Shown here piece after piece: positions 1 through 7,526 of a DNA stretch of 64,000 nucleotides. The number at the start of each line of letters is the position of its first letter. The first letter of the stretch is position 1. The notes beneath the pieces are model-generated. The model worked only from the letters and a program-made list of their open reading frames with translations. It made no database searches and was not told the origin of the DNA. The position numbers and the translations under genes were made by a program. Source of the stretch: Bacillus sp. NEB1478 (GTDB taxonomy: Bacteria > Bacillota > Bacilli > Bacillales > Fictibacillaceae); contig NZ_CP134049.1 in the NCBI RefSeq assembly GCF_031582965.1, forward strand, positions 496,001 to 560,000. The letters are read 5' to 3'.

Positions 1-52
1 CGATAAACAGTACAGCCAGACTTATAAAAAGAACTCGTTTAAAATTGTTCAT
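1..52 (-). CDS. 5' end of an unidentified membrane or secreted protein (partial)
   Basis: An ATG at position 52 on the minus strand opens a frame that runs off the left edge and reads MNNFKRVLFISLAVLFI, a basic residue pair followed by a hydrophobic stretch typical of a signal peptide or first membrane helix. It overlaps the last codons of the ABC ATPase gene, as expected for the next gene of the same operon. No strong ribosome site is visible, so translational coupling is likely. Only 17 residues are present and function cannot be inferred. Confidence 0.45.
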   Translation of the reverse strand, partial: MNNFKRVLFISLAVLFI

Positions 53-674
53 CGATCAATAATCCGTCGGACATTTTTATTGTTTTGTCACATAACAAGG
101 AAAGATCGTCTTTATGATGGCTGGCGATGATGATGGTAGCGCCGCGTTCTTTTTCTTCTAAAAGCAGTTTGTGGACTTGGCTTACACCTTTTTCATCGAT
201 CGCATTTGTTGGTTCATCCAGCAACAGGAGATCCGGTTTTTCAAAAATCGCCTGAGCTAAGTTCAATCTTTGTTTCATCCCTAATGAGTACTTTTTTACT
301 TTTAGATGGGAATGAGGGTCGAGTCCTACTCGTTCGATCGACGATTCAATATCTTCGTCTGTTGCCGTTTTTTTGATTTTAGCTATCATTTTGAGATTTT
401 TATAAGCATCGAATTGGGGCAGGAGCTGCATGTTTTCAATAATGATCCCAACACTCGGAGGGACGGAAATATCTTGATGAAGCTGTTTGTTATCTATTAA
501 TATACGGCCTTCTGTCGGAATAAGCAGTCCTGCTAAAGAGCGGAGCAGCATCGTTTTTCCTGACCCATTCTTACCGTAGATGCCGTAGATTTTTCCTTTT
601 TCAAACGTATAAGAGACATTTTTCAATACATACGTATCTTTCAATTTTTTACTTACATCTGCAAGTTCAATCAT
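39..674 (-). CDS. ABC transporter ATP-binding protein
   Basis: This is the cytoplasmic ATPase of an ABC transporter. From the ATG at 674 the protein begins MIELADVSKK and has Walker A GKNGSGKT (about residues 34-41), a degenerate signature YSLGMKQRL, Walker B LLLLDEPTNAID and the switch histidine in ASHH. At about 211 aa it is a single minimal ATPase domain of the ABC-2 / bacitracin-exporter style. The start at 674 is preferred over a GTG at 686 because GGGGGA lies just upstream. It is the last complete gene of a minus-strand operon with three membrane proteins, so it probably energises export of, or immunity to, the secreted protein encoded upstream. The substrate is not shown by sequence. 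Confidence 0.9.
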   Translation of the reverse strand: MIELADVSKKLKDTYVLKNVSYTFEKGKIYGIYGKNGSGKTMLLRSLAGLLIPTEGRILIDNKQLHQDISVPPSVGIIIENMQLLPQFDAYKNLKMIAKIKKTATDEDIESSIERVGLDPHSHLKVKKYSLGMKQRLNLAQAIFEKPDLLLLDEPTNAIDEKGVSQVHKLLLEEKERGATIIIASHHKDDLSLLCDKTIKMSDGLLIDEQF

Positions 675-687
675 GTTATCCCCCACT

Positions 688-1416
688 TTAATAGATATCC
701 ATTTTTCTAATCCTCACAACTGAGAGGACGACTGTGCACGCCATTAGGATGATAAGGATGAATAATCCGAATAGGAATGAAATGAGATCAGTTTGGAACG
801 CTGGTATTGGCGTTAATCCTGTTTTAAAGCCCATTGCATAGTTCGGTATGAGCAAGTAGTTCATTAATTTGAGAGCAGAGTTATAAATTTGCTGCGTAAA
901 AAGGACGGAAACGACGATGTATCCGTTTACGATCAACTGCGATAGCTGCGGTGAAAGATAGAGCTCTAGTGCTAACTGAAAACTAAAAAGCGTTGAGAGT
1001 GTAAAGAAGTACATGATAAAAAGTTTGATTGCTGCCACGGGCTGCAGACTAGTCGTTTCATTGATAAACAACAGTGAGAAAATGATGAACTGAATGAGAC
1101 AAAAGGTTAAAAGGACGATAAGCACCGAAAAGTACTGATTCAACATCCATCTGGATCTGCTGTAGTTTCTCGTAATTAGAATCTTTCCGTAATGTTTGAG
1201 ATTATCGCTGCATGATCCTGAAAAATAAAAGCTCATAGCGACGATCGGTAGAAACCAATAAAGTAAAAAAATAGTTTCTAAACTGTAAGACGGCGTAATG
1301 GGTACTCCATCCAGAAACGGAAACGAAGAATACAACGTATCAAAATCATTCATGAATAGGACTTGCACGACCATTGTCAGGATCACGAGTAAAAAGAAGA
1401 CTCTATTTTTAATCAT
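688..1416 (-). CDS. ABC-2-type membrane protein, third of three
   Basis: A 242-aa polytopic membrane protein with about six hydrophobic segments (the first at residues 5-22, the last at 212-232) and a short basic C-terminus. It resembles the small permease-like proteins (DUF2705-like, from recall) that accompany an ATPase in Bacillus ABC loci. It overlaps the preceding gene by 8 bp and lies 13 bp before the ATPase start, so all four are co-translated. Each of the three membrane proteins is about half the size of a standard ABC permease, and together they likely form the membrane part of one transporter. Confidence 0.75.
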   Translation of the reverse strand: MIKNRVFFLLVILTMVVQVLFMNDFDTLYSSFPFLDGVPITPSYSLETIFLLYWFLPIVAMSFYFSGSCSDNLKHYGKILITRNYSRSRWMLNQYFSVLIVLLTFCLIQFIIFSLLFINETTSLQPVAAIKLFIMYFFTLSTLFSFQLALELYLSPQLSQLIVNGYIVVSVLFTQQIYNSALKLMNYLLIPNYAMGFKTGLTPIPAFQTDLISFLFGLFILIILMACTVVLSVVRIRKMDIY

Positions 1417-2122
1417 TGGTTAGAATATCCTTCTTTAAAAAGATGGAGGAGCCGACTAAATAAAACATAACAGCTAACATGACCTGTTTACCGACCGTTA
1501 ACCAAACAGCTGACAAGGTCTTTTCCTGTTCCAATAAAGGCTGAAAAATGTTAAGTTCCTTAATCGGATCCCACATATTCGCTGGTATCAGTAGAAGACC
1601 GGCGAAATAAAGGCATCCTAAAAATAAATATGTAACAAAGATTGCGAGCGTACTAGAGTTGCTCACATCATAAATCCATCGATAAAAGATACCCATCCAC
1701 ACCAGATAAACCGTGAGCACCACCATCTGAAGCAGACTGATGAGGAAGAACTGGTTATCTGCTAATAGTTGAGAATCCATAAAAATAGCGCTCAATAGGT
1801 CGTTAATGACCATTTGTATAAACGAAAATAAAAGAGCCATGATGAGAATTTTAAAGACAAATTGGATATAAAGTTTTTCTCTAGGCTGTCTAATGAGTGT
1901 GTACGATTTTTCAAACAGAAAAAAATAATTTAAAAAGAACAGAAATGGCACGGGATAAAACAGAGTGAACGCTTTTAACGAGTTATAACCGAATGCACTG
2001 TTATTCATAATGATTAAAGACTGCACTGTAGAAGCACCGATATAACGGCTATTGGTGATGAACCACACAATGATAAAGAATAAAATGATACCGAATATAC
2101 TAATAATCCTTTTACCCGTCAT
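1409..2122 (-). CDS. ABC-2-type membrane protein, second of three
   Basis: A 237-aa polytopic membrane protein beginning MTGKRIISIFGIILFF, with hydrophobic segments spread along its length. The ATG at 2122 is preceded by GAGGTG at a 7-nt spacing. It overlaps the upstream gene by 11 bp and the downstream gene by 8 bp, a compact operon arrangement. It has no ATPase motif and no recognisable catalytic motif. By context it is a membrane subunit of the same transporter as its neighbours. Which of the three proteins form the pore cannot be read from the sequence. Confidence 0.72.
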   Translation of the reverse strand: MTGKRIISIFGIILFFIIVWFITNSRYIGASTVQSLIIMNNSAFGYNSLKAFTLFYPVPFLFFLNYFFLFEKSYTLIRQPREKLYIQFVFKILIMALLFSFIQMVINDLLSAIFMDSQLLADNQFFLISLLQMVVLTVYLVWMGIFYRWIYDVSNSSTLAIFVTYLFLGCLYFAGLLLIPANMWDPIKELNIFQPLLEQEKTLSAVWLTVGKQVMLAVMFYLVGSSIFLKKDILTND

Positions 2123-2879
2123 TGTATTTCACCTCATAGAAGTAAATAATGGCAGGTATCAAAATAAACACAGCTAATGCAATCAATAAAATAGGAATAA
2201 GTACATCAAATCCATATTCTGCAAATGGCTGAAATAAGTACATTAATGAATCATCTCGCAAGACAAGAAAAAACCAAATAAAAAAAGCAGCCGAATAAGA
2301 ATACTTCCTGTCCTGAAAAAACAAGCTTAAGGCGGATCCGAGCAACCCGGCAAAACCTGCGAGCAGACAAGCTAATAAGGAAAAAAATAGAACAGCTAAA
2401 TAAGGATGTTCGATGCTTAAACGAAACAGCTGGTTATCTTGCAGTGTAAAGTCTTTTGTATCTTTGCCATTCATAAAAAATAGAGAAACTAAGATGAAAT
2501 TTAATAAAAGTGAAAGAAACATAGCTGTAAATGAAATAACAAAGGAAACGGCAAGTTTTTGGAAGTAATATTTCTTTTTTCCAAGCTTACTAATGAAAAT
2601 CGTATGAGTGCCGGTCTGGACATCTTGGATAATTGTATCTGAGCCTAACAGCATTAAAAAGAGAGGCAAGAACCATAACAATAGAGATTGTGTCATATGC
2701 CCTCTGCTTGCACCTGATAAAAAGAAAGAGAAGGGTGGATAAAGTTCGTAACCGGATTGGAATTTCAATAATAGTAACTGGATTACTTCCACACAAGGGA
2801 TCAATATAATCATGAAAAAGATAAAGCGATTTAATTTTGTATGTAAAACGCGATAAAATTGGCTCTGCAATCGAATCAC
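2112..2879 (-). CDS. ABC-2-type membrane protein, first of three
   Basis: A 255-aa polytopic membrane protein. The N-terminus MIRLQSQFYRVLHTKLNRFIFFM is a basic amphipathic stretch followed by a first membrane helix, and an ABC-2-like GSDTIIQDVQTGTHTIF segment sits in the middle, as in bacitracin/natural-resistance permeases. The start is a GTG at 2879 with only a weak ribosome site (AAGAA). It is separated from the upstream DUF2712-like gene by a hairpin at 2910-2934, so its expression is probably lower than that of the secreted protein. Family-level assignment is moderate. Confidence 0.75.
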   Translation of the reverse strand: MIRLQSQFYRVLHTKLNRFIFFMIILIPCVEVIQLLLLKFQSGYELYPPFSFFLSGASRGHMTQSLLLWFLPLFLMLLGSDTIIQDVQTGTHTIFISKLGKKKYYFQKLAVSFVISFTAMFLSLLLNFILVSLFFMNGKDTKDFTLQDNQLFRLSIEHPYLAVLFFSLLACLLAGFAGLLGSALSLFFQDRKYSYSAAFFIWFFLVLRDDSLMYLFQPFAEYGFDVLIPILLIALAVFILIPAIIYFYEVKYNDG

Positions 2880-2909
2880 CCAATTCTTAAGAAGTAAGTT
2901 GAAAAAGAA

Positions 2910-2934
2910 CAGTGGTAATCATGGATTACCACTG
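2910..2934 (-). terminator. Intercistronic hairpin between secreted protein and permease genes
   Basis: Perfect 10-bp inverted repeat (CAGTGGTAAT / ATTACCACTG) with a 5-nt loop, followed on the minus strand by TTCTTTTTC. It lies between the DUF2712-like gene and the first permease gene. The imperfect T-tract suggests a leaky terminator or mRNA-stabilising stem that would make the secreted protein more abundant than the transporter. Confidence 0.6.
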
Positions 2935-2944
2935 CCTGTGATCA

Positions 2945-3370
2945 TTAGTTGATTTCTTCGTCCCAGTATCCTGAGATGCTGTAACTGTTAGCTGAGTAGT
3001 TATTGTTTTCTGCACCTAATCTAACATCATGCTGATTGGCAGTACTGAAAGCCGTATAATAATGATTTCCAGAACCTTGTGCTACATCATGAGTATCAGA
3101 TACTTGTGTAGTGCTCTTATCTAACCAAAAAGTAGCGACCGTTCCAGCACCTTCACTAGAATAAGAAAGATTTACTTTCCACTTGTTGCTAGTATCAGAT
3201 GTTTGGCGATACCTTTCAGCTGAATATGAGTTTCCATATCCAGGCTTCAACGTAAAGCTGTAGGGAACGTTGTCGTTACTTGCAAATGCCATGTTTCCTA
3301 CTGCAAGTAATGATAACCCCATAACTCCAGCCAAGCCTACGCGGTAAAACTTTTTAACCGTGTTCTTCAT
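2945..3370 (-). CDS. Secreted DUF2712-like protein
   Basis: A 141-aa protein with a clear Sec signal peptide: basic MKNTVKKFYR, a hydrophobic core to about residue 27 and a FASN cleavage region. The mature part is about 110 aa, polar, rich in Ser, Thr, Asn and Tyr with alternating beta-type patterns and no cysteine. It recalls the Bacillales DUF2712 family (from memory, unverified). The ATG at 3370 has AGGAGG about 8 nt upstream. Small secreted beta proteins beside a dedicated ABC transporter are typical of bacteriocin-like or cell-surface systems such as lactococcin 972, but no toxic function is demonstrated. The PapR-like peptide gene lies just upstream on the same strand. Confidence 0.7.
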   Translation of the reverse strand: MKNTVKKFYRVGLAGVMGLSLLAVGNMAFASNDNVPYSFTLKPGYGNSYSAERYRQTSDTSNKWKVNLSYSSEGAGTVATFWLDKSTTQVSDTHDVAQGSGNHYYTAFSTANQHDVRLGAENNNYSANSYSISGYWDEEIN

Positions 3371-3386
3371 CTCTTTTCCTCCTGCT

Positions 3387-3438
3387 ATTTTACAAATTAT
3401 TACATTTTACTGTAACGATTTTACAATATATGTAAAAT
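3387..3438 (-). promoter_or_regulatory. Repeated ATTTTAC operator-like motifs upstream of the DUF2712-like gene
   Basis: ATTTTACA occurs at 3387-3394, ATTTTACT at 3404-3411 and ATTTTACA again at 3418-3425. The last pairs with TGTAAAAT at 3431-3438 as a perfect 8-bp inverted repeat with a 5-nt spacer. The cluster occupies the promoter region of the secreted protein gene. Its inner part on the minus strand contains TACATA, one half of the PlcR box (TATGnAnnnnTnCATA), but the other half is not conserved. A binding site for the adjacent PlcR-like regulator is an inference. Confidence 0.5.
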
Positions 3439-3502
3439 TTAAAGAGAACAATAGTTTTAAAGTTCTATTTTTAATATGGGTATATATTCCTAGTGTTAAT
3501 TA

Positions 3503-3658
3503 TTAATGTTCGAAAGGAAGATCGTCTTCAATAATATAGCTTGGACCATTAGAACTAGCTTCATGGTTTGAGTGATTAAAATCCATTTTATTTTCAAAAT
3601 AAGTACTTCCTGAAAGTAAACAAATTCCGAGTAACAAATAAATTAAAACCTTTTTCAT
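3503..3658 (-). CDS. PapR-like signalling pro-peptide
   Basis: A 51-aa peptide starting MKKVLIYLLLGICLLSGS, a short export signal, and ending IIEDDLPFEH. In the B. cereus group the active PapR pheromone is the C-terminal 5-7 residues, and one known pherotype ends SDLPFEH. Here the last five residues, LPFEH, are identical. Length (PapR is 48 aa) and layout also match. The ATG at 3658 has a strong AAGGAGAG ribosome site. The gene is divergent from the PlcR-like receptor at 3846, whereas papR lies downstream of plcR on the same strand in B. cereus. Processing outside the cell and re-import by an oligopeptide permease are inferred from the PapR model. Confidence 0.85.
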   Translation of the reverse strand: MKKVLIYLLLGICLLSGSTYFENKMDFNHSNHEASSNGPSYIIEDDLPFEH

Positions 3659-3845
3659 TTTTTTCTCTCCTTAAGGGTGGTAATAAAATAAACAAAATGA
3701 GTTGGTTTTATATTACAATAAAAGGAAAAGTAGTGTATTTTTAGAAAAATGGATTTCTGAGTCTTATGAAGAGAAATTCAAGACTCTTTTAACGAAATGT
3801 AGAAAAAATATAATTTTTGTTATATTTTTCGGGGCAGAGGTGAAA

Positions 3846-4763
3846 ATGATGATGATTTTAGATATGGAGAGACTTGGTGAGGAAATCTTTAATCTACGCA
3901 AATATTATAAGATGTCCCAAAAAGAACTGGCAGAAGGAATATGCTCACAAGCTGCTATCAGCAAAATAGAGTCTGGGGAATGTTTTCCTGGTATAGATAC
4001 TTTATATTTAATTTCGATTAAACTTCGAGTGGAGATTACTTACTTTATCTCCTTATTGTTTCAAGAACGTAATGGATATATTTCTACCACGATCGAGTGG
4101 ATTGAAAAACTGAATACCAATAAAAATTATGAGGAACTGTATGAAATCACGAAGTTTGAACGCTCAAACAACCTAAAATCATACGGCTATCAATATGAAC
4201 AGTTTATTAATTGGCATTACTATTTAGCTTCCTATTACCTGAAGTTCATGTCTTATGTTGAGGTTACCGATCAATTAAAGGAATTGCTATCCGCTAATAA
4301 TTTATTGGATCAAGATAACTATCAAGATTTAAAAATACATAATTCAATAGCAGCGATCTATGCGGAAAATAAAGACTACACAAACAGTTATAAATATTAT
4401 GAGGCGATCTTAAATAAGACAATCTATATCGATTCATTTAAAAAATTCCGCATTAAAGTAATGTATAACCTTTCAAAAGTGTATACTCTGGATCAAAGAT
4501 ATAATGATGCTTTACAAATCATTGATCAAGCCATTGATGATAGCTTAAAGCAGGAAAGCTTTTATGTCCTTGGGCAGCTTTATTATCAAAAAGGTCTTTG
4601 CTTTGAAAACTTAAAGGAAAGTTATGACAAGATCTCCCTAAATTATAAAAATGCCATCTTTATTTTCAAACTGCAAAATAAAGATATGTATATGGACCTG
4701 ATTAAAGAGAAAAAACAGCAGTTTCTTGGTGAAAGAAAAGATGTACTTTCGGCTGGAGAGTAG
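3846..4763 (+). CDS. PlcR-like HTH-TPR quorum-sensing regulator
   Basis: A 305-aa cytoplasmic transcription regulator. The N-terminus has an XRE-type helix-turn-helix (MERLGEEIFNLRKYYKMS, then QKELAEGICSQAAISKIESG), and the rest is helical TPR repeats. Several blocks follow B. cereus PlcR (285 aa) as recalled: IAAIYAEN in the middle and LGQLYYQKGLCFENL near the end. PlcR binds its re-imported PapR peptide in the TPR groove and then activates promoters. The ATG at 3846 (two further ATGs follow) has AGAGGTG upstream; a longer frame from 3702 lacks a ribosome site. The PapR-like gene is divergent, 187 bp away. Targets probably include the adjacent secreted-protein/ABC operon. Confidence 0.85.
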   Translation: MMMILDMERLGEEIFNLRKYYKMSQKELAEGICSQAAISKIESGECFPGIDTLYLISIKLRVEITYFISLLFQERNGYISTTIEWIEKLNTNKNYEELYEITKFERSNNLKSYGYQYEQFINWHYYLASYYLKFMSYVEVTDQLKELLSANNLLDQDNYQDLKIHNSIAAIYAENKDYTNSYKYYEAILNKTIYIDSFKKFRIKVMYNLSKVYTLDQRYNDALQIIDQAIDDSLKQESFYVLGQLYYQKGLCFENLKESYDKISLNYKNAIFIFKLQNKDMYMDLIKEKKQQFLGERKDVLSAGE

Positions 4764-4768
4764 GGGAG

Positions 4769-4857
4769 CTTTAAACGGTTGTTTAAAGTTTGTAAGAAGG
4801 AAGAGCTGGCTCAGAAGTGTGTTATCGCACATGAGATGAGTCAGCTCTTTTAGTTTT
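4769..4857 (+). terminator. Inverted repeat and bidirectional terminator
   Basis: Directly after the PlcR-like stop codon is a perfect inverted repeat CTTTAAAC-GGTT-GTTTAAAG (4769-4788). It is followed by a long hairpin with arms AAGAGCTGGCTCA (4801-4813) and TGAGTCAGCTCTT (4837-4849) and a T-rich tail. It separates two convergent genes and probably terminates both. Confidence 0.75.
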
Positions 4858-4863
4858 ATTCGA

Positions 4864-5529
4864 TCAAAACCGAATGAAAAAATCACTCATCACGTTAGCG
4901 ATTTTTTTGAATCCTTTTTTATTCGGATGAAGTCCGTCTTTAGTATACGTATCAATGTTGTCCTTTGTAATCCCTGAATTATGGTACAAATCGATTACAG
5001 GAAGTTTGTGTTTTTTAGCCGTTTCTTCGATGGTATCACAATATTGCTGGAGCGTGATTCCTTTGTGGTTTTTCATGGTAGGTTCGGGTATGGGGTCACG
5101 CATGAAACCCCACCTTTGTGAAGGTAAAACAACCACGATATCAGCTGCAGGATATTTTTCTTTTAAATGACGAAAAATCTGATCAGTTGAACGCTTCGTT
5201 ACATCTAAGTCTACATTTTGTCCAAAATTATTTGTTCCAGCGAAAAACGTAACGAGTGCAGCTCCATTTTCCCAAGTGTCCATTTCGTTTACTAACATTT
5301 CTGTCGTATAGGCGCTTTTGCCAAAATTTTTAATTTTTCCAAAATGAAAGGTTTGATCGACTAAAGGCTGATAACCATTTTGATACGTAATACTGTCTCC
5401 GATTGTGACCCATGTCTTGCCCTCGTATTTGTTTTCGTTAGTTGATTCTTTATGTTGTTTTACGTAAATGAGAACAGCTGCAAGGAGAAACAGCAGTGTA
5501 GTGATCATAATGATTTTTTTAAAGTTCAT
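4864..5529 (-). CDS. SGNH/GDSL-family hydrolase, membrane-anchored or secreted
   Basis: A 221-aa protein with an N-terminal signal or anchor (residues 5-23) followed by an SGNH hydrolase domain. Block I is TIGDSI with the nucleophile Ser46, a central GTNN motif carries the oxyanion Asn, and the C-terminal DGLHPN gives the Asp198-His201 pair. All catalytic elements are therefore present. Such enzymes are extracytoplasmic esterases or lipases, often acting on acetylated polysaccharide or lipids; the substrate cannot be told. The ATG at 5529 follows CAGGAG. It is monocistronic, convergent with the PlcR-like gene. Confidence 0.85.
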   Translation of the reverse strand: MNFKKIIMITTLLFLLAAVLIYVKQHKESTNENKYEGKTWVTIGDSITYQNGYQPLVDQTFHFGKIKNFGKSAYTTEMLVNEMDTWENGAALVTFFAGTNNFGQNVDLDVTKRSTDQIFRHLKEKYPAADIVVVLPSQRWGFMRDPIPEPTMKNHKGITLQQYCDTIEETAKKHKLPVIDLYHNSGITKDNIDTYTKDGLHPNKKGFKKIANVMSDFFIRF

Positions 5530-5635
5530 GTTCAGCTCCTGATAGTTATGATTTATAGGTTATATACTAACATTCTTGTCCATTTTGCTGGAGTAAAAAC
5601 AGTGCAACACTTCTTATATCTTTATACTGGGCTGC

Positions 5636-5878
5636 TTTCTAAAAGATTGTTGTTTTCGAAAAGTCGCTTCATTGATTAGTTGATTGGAGTGCAAGGTGCG
5701 TGCCAGCCACCTGAATATACTTCTCGCAAGGCATGCGACGAGGAAGTTCACTTCGAAGTTGTTTTGCATGCAGACGCAGGAGCAAGTACTTCATATGTCT
5801 TTCACTAAGGCTCACCTTACCCCTCGAGGAAAGCGAGCATCCTGAAACGGAAATCAACCACTTTTAAGAGCAACAATG
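5636..5878 (-). repeat. MITE-like dispersed repeat, copy A (minus orientation)
   Basis: Non-coding element of about 240 bp. Its left end, TTCTAAAAGATTGTTG, and right end, with GCAACAAT, match the ends of copies B (43381-43607) and C (57332-57591). Internally it carries a run of GC-richer imperfect palindromes including the segment GTTGATTTCCG (as reverse complement) and GGCTCACC. Similar elements are common intergenic repeats in Bacillaceae. There is no transposase gene. Confidence 0.7.
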
Positions 5879-6106
5879 GTTAAGCACACATTTTTAATTA
5901 GATTGACTAACCATCATTTCATTAACCTACTAGAAAGTTGGGAAACTTTCTAAATTATAGGGCTCTATACGCTTAAAATAACCTGGATTTTCTCAATAAC
6001 ACAGTGGCCGGTTCATAGGAAAAAATGTTTATTCGATATGGTATGATAGGTATTAAGTTGGAATAATTTTCTTATTTTTTTATCTTATTAAGAGGTGACA
6101 CACGTT

Positions 6107-7342
6107 ATGATCAGAGGGACGAAGATTAAGTATTATCGAAGTGTAAGAAATCTTACTCAAAAGGAACTGGCAGCGGGAATCTGTTCGATTCCTTACTTGA
6201 GTAAAGTCGAAAACAGTATCTTAGTACCTTCTGATGAAATCCTTGGGTTGCTTTGTGAACGGTTACAGATCAATTTTAATGAGGTTTCTCCAAAAGAGAC
6301 CATAGAAAAATTAAAACAAGAGATGCTGGACTGGTACGAAGTTATCAAATTAAGGGACACTATTTCTTCTAACCGTTATTATGATGAACTAAAGGAACCC
6401 GCAGAATCTATAGATGATGTTGAGGTATTAGCGTTCTATAAAGTAATGTGCGCCAGACATTTCCTCTTGTTAGAAAAATATGAAGAAGCCGATCACTATT
6501 TGAAAATTGCCCATTCTATTATAAGTTATGTTCCTAAAAACATAGGAAACTATTATCTTTACTTTAAAGGTTTATATGAGTATCTGAACGGAAACTTAGA
6601 GGATGCGTTAGAATACTATTTATCTATTAAAGGCTATATTGATGAACCGGAGTATTTTTATCAGCTAGGACTGATCTATACCCGGATGAATAAGATCACG
6701 TTATCTATTCTACATACGGAAAAAGCTCTTCTGGAGTTCAATAAGCAAATCATGTTTTCTAAAGTTATTGACTGTTACATCTTATTGGGAGTCAATTACA
6801 ATAGAATACGAGAATTTGAAGAGGCAAAAACGTACCTTCTTAAAGCTTTAAACGCTGCACAAACCATACAGAGTACAGAAGATGTGAGAGATTCGATCCA
6901 CCATAATCTTGGGTGCGTCTATCAAGGACAAAACGATTCAAAAAAGGCAATCCGCCATTTCTTAAAAGCGATCGAACATAAAAAGAGTTATAAAGGCAGA
7001 GAGAATACCATCTATCTGCTTGCGAAAGAGTGGAATGTCTTGGGTCACAAGCAAGAAAGCCTCACTTGGATTGAGATTGGATTAAAATTGTTAGGAAATA
7101 CCATTACCTCGCATACCTATCTGCTAAAAATCATGAAATTTCATGTAAGAGATCGAATAGATTGTGAAGAATATTTGGAACTGCTGAGGGATGAGGCAGT
7201 GCCGTTCTATGAACAAAGAAAAGATTTGTTTAACATGGAACGATGCTATGAGCTTCTGGCTAACTATTATTCTTCACAAAAATTGTATAAGAGTTCAAGG
7301 GAATGTCTATTGAAAGCGTATGAATTGAGAAAAGCTCAATAG
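6107..7342 (+). CDS. HTH-TPR peptide-responsive regulator (NprR/PlcR type)
   Basis: A 411-aa regulator: XRE-type HTH at residues 4-60 (TKIKYYRSVRNLTQKELAAG, then ICSIPYLSKVENS) followed by some 350 residues of helical TPR repeats. Size and architecture match NprR-type members of the RRNPP family, which bind a short re-imported peptide. The HTH is nearly that of the four tandem regulators at 33.7-39.0 kb, so they form one paralogous family. The ATG at 6107 is chosen over a GTG at 6095 because AGAGGTGA (6091-6098) precedes it by 8 nt. A 41-aa pro-peptide gene starts 14 bp after the stop codon, the usual receptor-pheromone order. Confidence 0.88.
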   Translation: MIRGTKIKYYRSVRNLTQKELAAGICSIPYLSKVENSILVPSDEILGLLCERLQINFNEVSPKETIEKLKQEMLDWYEVIKLRDTISSNRYYDELKEPAESIDDVEVLAFYKVMCARHFLLLEKYEEADHYLKIAHSIISYVPKNIGNYYLYFKGLYEYLNGNLEDALEYYLSIKGYIDEPEYFYQLGLIYTRMNKITLSILHTEKALLEFNKQIMFSKVIDCYILLGVNYNRIREFEEAKTYLLKALNAAQTIQSTEDVRDSIHHNLGCVYQGQNDSKKAIRHFLKAIEHKKSYKGRENTIYLLAKEWNVLGHKQESLTWIEIGLKLLGNTITSHTYLLKIMKFHVRDRIDCEEYLELLRDEAVPFYEQRKDLFNMERCYELLANYYSSQKLYKSSRECLLKAYELRKAQ

Positions 7343-7355
7343 GGGAGAATGCACG

Positions 7356-7481
7356 ATGTTAAAAAATAAACTATTAATAATGGCACTGTTTTTTATGGTA
7401 ATATCCACCGTACCATTACTATCTGATGAAGATCTTCCAAAGCCTGTAACACCACCGATCATAAGTGCGGAAATTATCTAA
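7356..7481 (+). CDS. Candidate signalling pro-peptide paired with the 6107-7342 receptor
   Basis: A 41-aa peptide that begins MLKNKLLIMALFFMVIST, a Sec-type export signal, and continues with a short polar and proline-rich tail ending PPIISAEII. The ribosome site GGGGAGAATG sits just upstream and overlaps the end of the receptor gene region. Position, size and design equal those of NprX and PapR pro-peptides. The active fragment is probably within the last 10-15 residues; its exact limits cannot be read. The tail shares a short DEDLP segment with the DDLP of the PapR-like peptide, which may be chance. Confidence 0.75.
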   Translation: MLKNKLLIMALFFMVISTVPLLSDEDLPKPVTPPIISAEII

Positions 7482-7493
7482 TCTATAAAATTT

Positions 7494-7526
7494 GCCCTTC
7501 CTATTAAAGGAGGGGCTTTCCTGTTT
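7494..7526 (+). terminator. Terminator after the receptor-peptide pair
   Basis: Stem GCCCTTCCT / AGGAGGGGC (one mismatch) followed by TTTCCTGTTTTA, directly downstream of the peptide gene. The remaining gap to 7760 is C- and A-rich with no supported gene. Confidence 0.65.

Noticed and set aside
3659-3845. Canonical PlcR box between the divergent peptide and receptor genes
   Set aside because: Only half-sites such as TATGAA were seen; no 16-bp TATGnAnnnnTnCATA match exists.
5669-5857. 62-aa frame on the minus strand
   Set aside because: It lies wholly inside MITE-like copy A; the palindromic repeat explains the sequence and there is no ribosome site.
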